Shown here: piece by piece, positions 6,756 through 7,231 of the stretch | How positions within the stretch are numbered: position 1 is the first letter of the stretch | How the letters are laid out: every line of letters starts with the position of its first letter | Source of the DNA: Kiritimatiellales bacterium | GTDB lineage: Bacteria > Verrucomicrobiota > Kiritimatiellia > Kiritimatiellales > Pontiellaceae | Assembly: GCA_030621805.1 (NCBI GenBank) | Contig: JAUXGY010000084.1 | Location: forward strand, 1-7,231 | Direction of reading: 5' to 3' | DNA length: 7,231 nt | Position numbers and translations under genes: made by a program | The notes under the pieces: generated by a model | Databases searched by the model: none | What the model saw: only the letters and a program-made list of their open reading frames with translations | What the model was told of the DNA's origin: nothing

Positions 6756-6820
6756 TTATGGACAGAATGATTTTTTAGGACGGTATCTTGGCAATTATTC
6801 TGTCCATAATTATTCTGTAC
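6745..6820. repeat. near-perfect 28-base inverted repeat with 20-base loop
   Basis: The arms 6745-6772 and 6793-6820 are reverse complements at 27 of 28 positions; the one exception (G6769 opposite T6796) would be a G-U pair in RNA, so the transcript would form a full 28-bp stem. The loop (6773-6792) starts with a T run. Each arm also holds a direct repeat: ACAGAAT at 6747-6753 and again at 6762-6768. The arms are AT-rich, unlike the flanking genes. The left arm contains the stop codon of the upstream gene (6753-6755). A T-rich stretch (6822-6834) follows the right arm, so the hairpin may end or attenuate transcription. It could equally be a small mobile (MITE-like) element, or an operator for a dimeric regulator. 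Only the palindrome is seen; the function is inferred. Confidence 0.92.
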
Positions 6821-6921
6821 ATGTTGTTTTTGTTCCAGCTCTGCTGGATTGGGATTGAAGGAAAGTAAATGTAGAAGCGTCGGTTCATGGTGGATCGGCG
6901 GAAACCCTAAGGAGGTACAGG
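6756..6921 (+). other. intergenic gap between the small-protein pair and the second sulfatase
   Basis: This is the longest gap in the window (166 bases). It holds most of the long hairpin, a minor 6-bp stem with a 3-base loop (TCCAGC TCT GCTGGA, 6834-6848), and the ribosome site of the next gene. I see no convincing -35/-10 pair. A promoter may still be here, because the hairpin would otherwise reduce expression of the second sulfatase. Confidence 0.5.
6909..6916 (+). promoter_or_regulatory. strong ribosome binding site AAGGAGGT
   Basis: AAGGAGGT lies 5 bases before the ATG at 6922 and is a nearly full match to the anti-Shine-Dalgarno sequence. It fixes the start of the second sulfatase, whose signal peptide begins directly after it. 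Confidence 0.85.
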
Positions 6922-7231
6922 ATGAACAGGAAGAGTAGATGGGTCGCGGCCACGCTGGTTGCGGTAACAGCAATGACGGGCGTAAATGCTCTGGCGGCCA
7001 AGGGCGATATTGTCCACGATGCGGAGTATTATGTACTCAAAGCGCAACACGGGGAGAAATGGGCGGAGCAGGATAAGGCCATTGATGCGAAGCTGGCCGC
7101 TTTGCGTGAAAAATATGGCCGACCTCCAAATATTGTTCACATCATGTGGGATGACACCGCCGTGGGTGAAATTGGAGTTCCTCAAAATCAAGCAGTAAGA
7201 GGCTTTAAAACGCCGAATATGAATACATTCG
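6922..7231 (+). CDS. exported sulfatase, N-terminal part, cut by window end (paralogue of the first sulfatase)
   Basis: Translation from 6922 gives 103 residues with no stop before the window edge, so this is a partial gene. A signal peptide runs to about residue 25 (cleavage near ALA-A). Then comes the same N-terminal stretch as in the sulfatase at 1182: over AK...REKYG, 22 of 41 residues are identical without gaps, including HD, KAQH, the W, QD and the DA-x-LA pattern. RPPNIVHIMWDD (67-78) is the first strand of the sulfatase fold, with calcium ligands D77-D78; KTPNMNTF matches the TPRINTL of the first enzyme. The formylglycine signature would lie about 15 residues beyond the edge and cannot be checked. 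IMWDD in place of ILVDD, and E83 near the usual GD, show it is not a recent copy, so the two may have different substrates. It probably acts in the periplasm. Confidence 0.93.
   Translation, partial: MNRKSRWVAATLVAVTAMTGVNALAAKGDIVHDAEYYVLKAQHGEKWAEQDKAIDAKLAALREKYGRPPNIVHIMWDDTAVGEIGVPQNQAVRGFKTPNMNTF

Overview
All recognisable genes in this window lie on the plus strand, mostly 11-18 bases apart, so they look like one or two co-transcribed units. The products are those of a Gram-negative (diderm) cell: lipoproteins, outer-membrane beta-barrels and exported sulfatases. Several sulfatase genes beside envelope proteins suggest a PVC-superphylum bacterium, perhaps Kiritimatiellota/Verrucomicrobiota, or a marine pseudomonadote. 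This taxonomic guess is an inference; there is no rRNA or other marker here.

Layout: (1) 21-602, UbiX-type flavin prenyltransferase. (2) 614-1093, small exported protein with a histidine-rich start and a likely beta-barrel body. (3) 1182-2834, exported sulfatase with a C-T-P-T-R formylglycine site. (4) 2853-3518, lipoprotein with a Pro/Ala linker, an envelope domain and a glycine-zipper-like segment. (5) 3532-4338, outer-membrane barrel of the 'MetA-pathway of phenol degradation'/'neuromedin U' type. (6) 4352-5830, lipoprotein that joins a SYLF (Ysc84-like) domain to a C-terminal barrel. (7) 5887-6342 and (8) 6354-6755, two small coiled-coil-like proteins that resemble each other but carry different membrane anchors. 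A near-perfect 28-base inverted repeat (6745-6820) begins at the end of gene 8. (9) 6922 to the window end: the start of a second sulfatase, paralogous to the first and cut by the window edge.

Working picture (inference): two exported sulfatases release sulfate from an organic, possibly aryl, sulfate ester in the periplasm. The barrels and lipoproteins handle passage across, or organisation of, the outer membrane. UbiX makes the prenylated FMN used by UbiD-type (de)carboxylases, which would fit catabolism of an aromatic product. No UbiD, sulfatase-maturing enzyme, regulator or inner-membrane transporter is visible here, so the pathway is a hypothesis. The least described parts are the SYLF-barrel fusion, the tandem pair of differently anchored small proteins, and the palindromic element before the second sulfatase.
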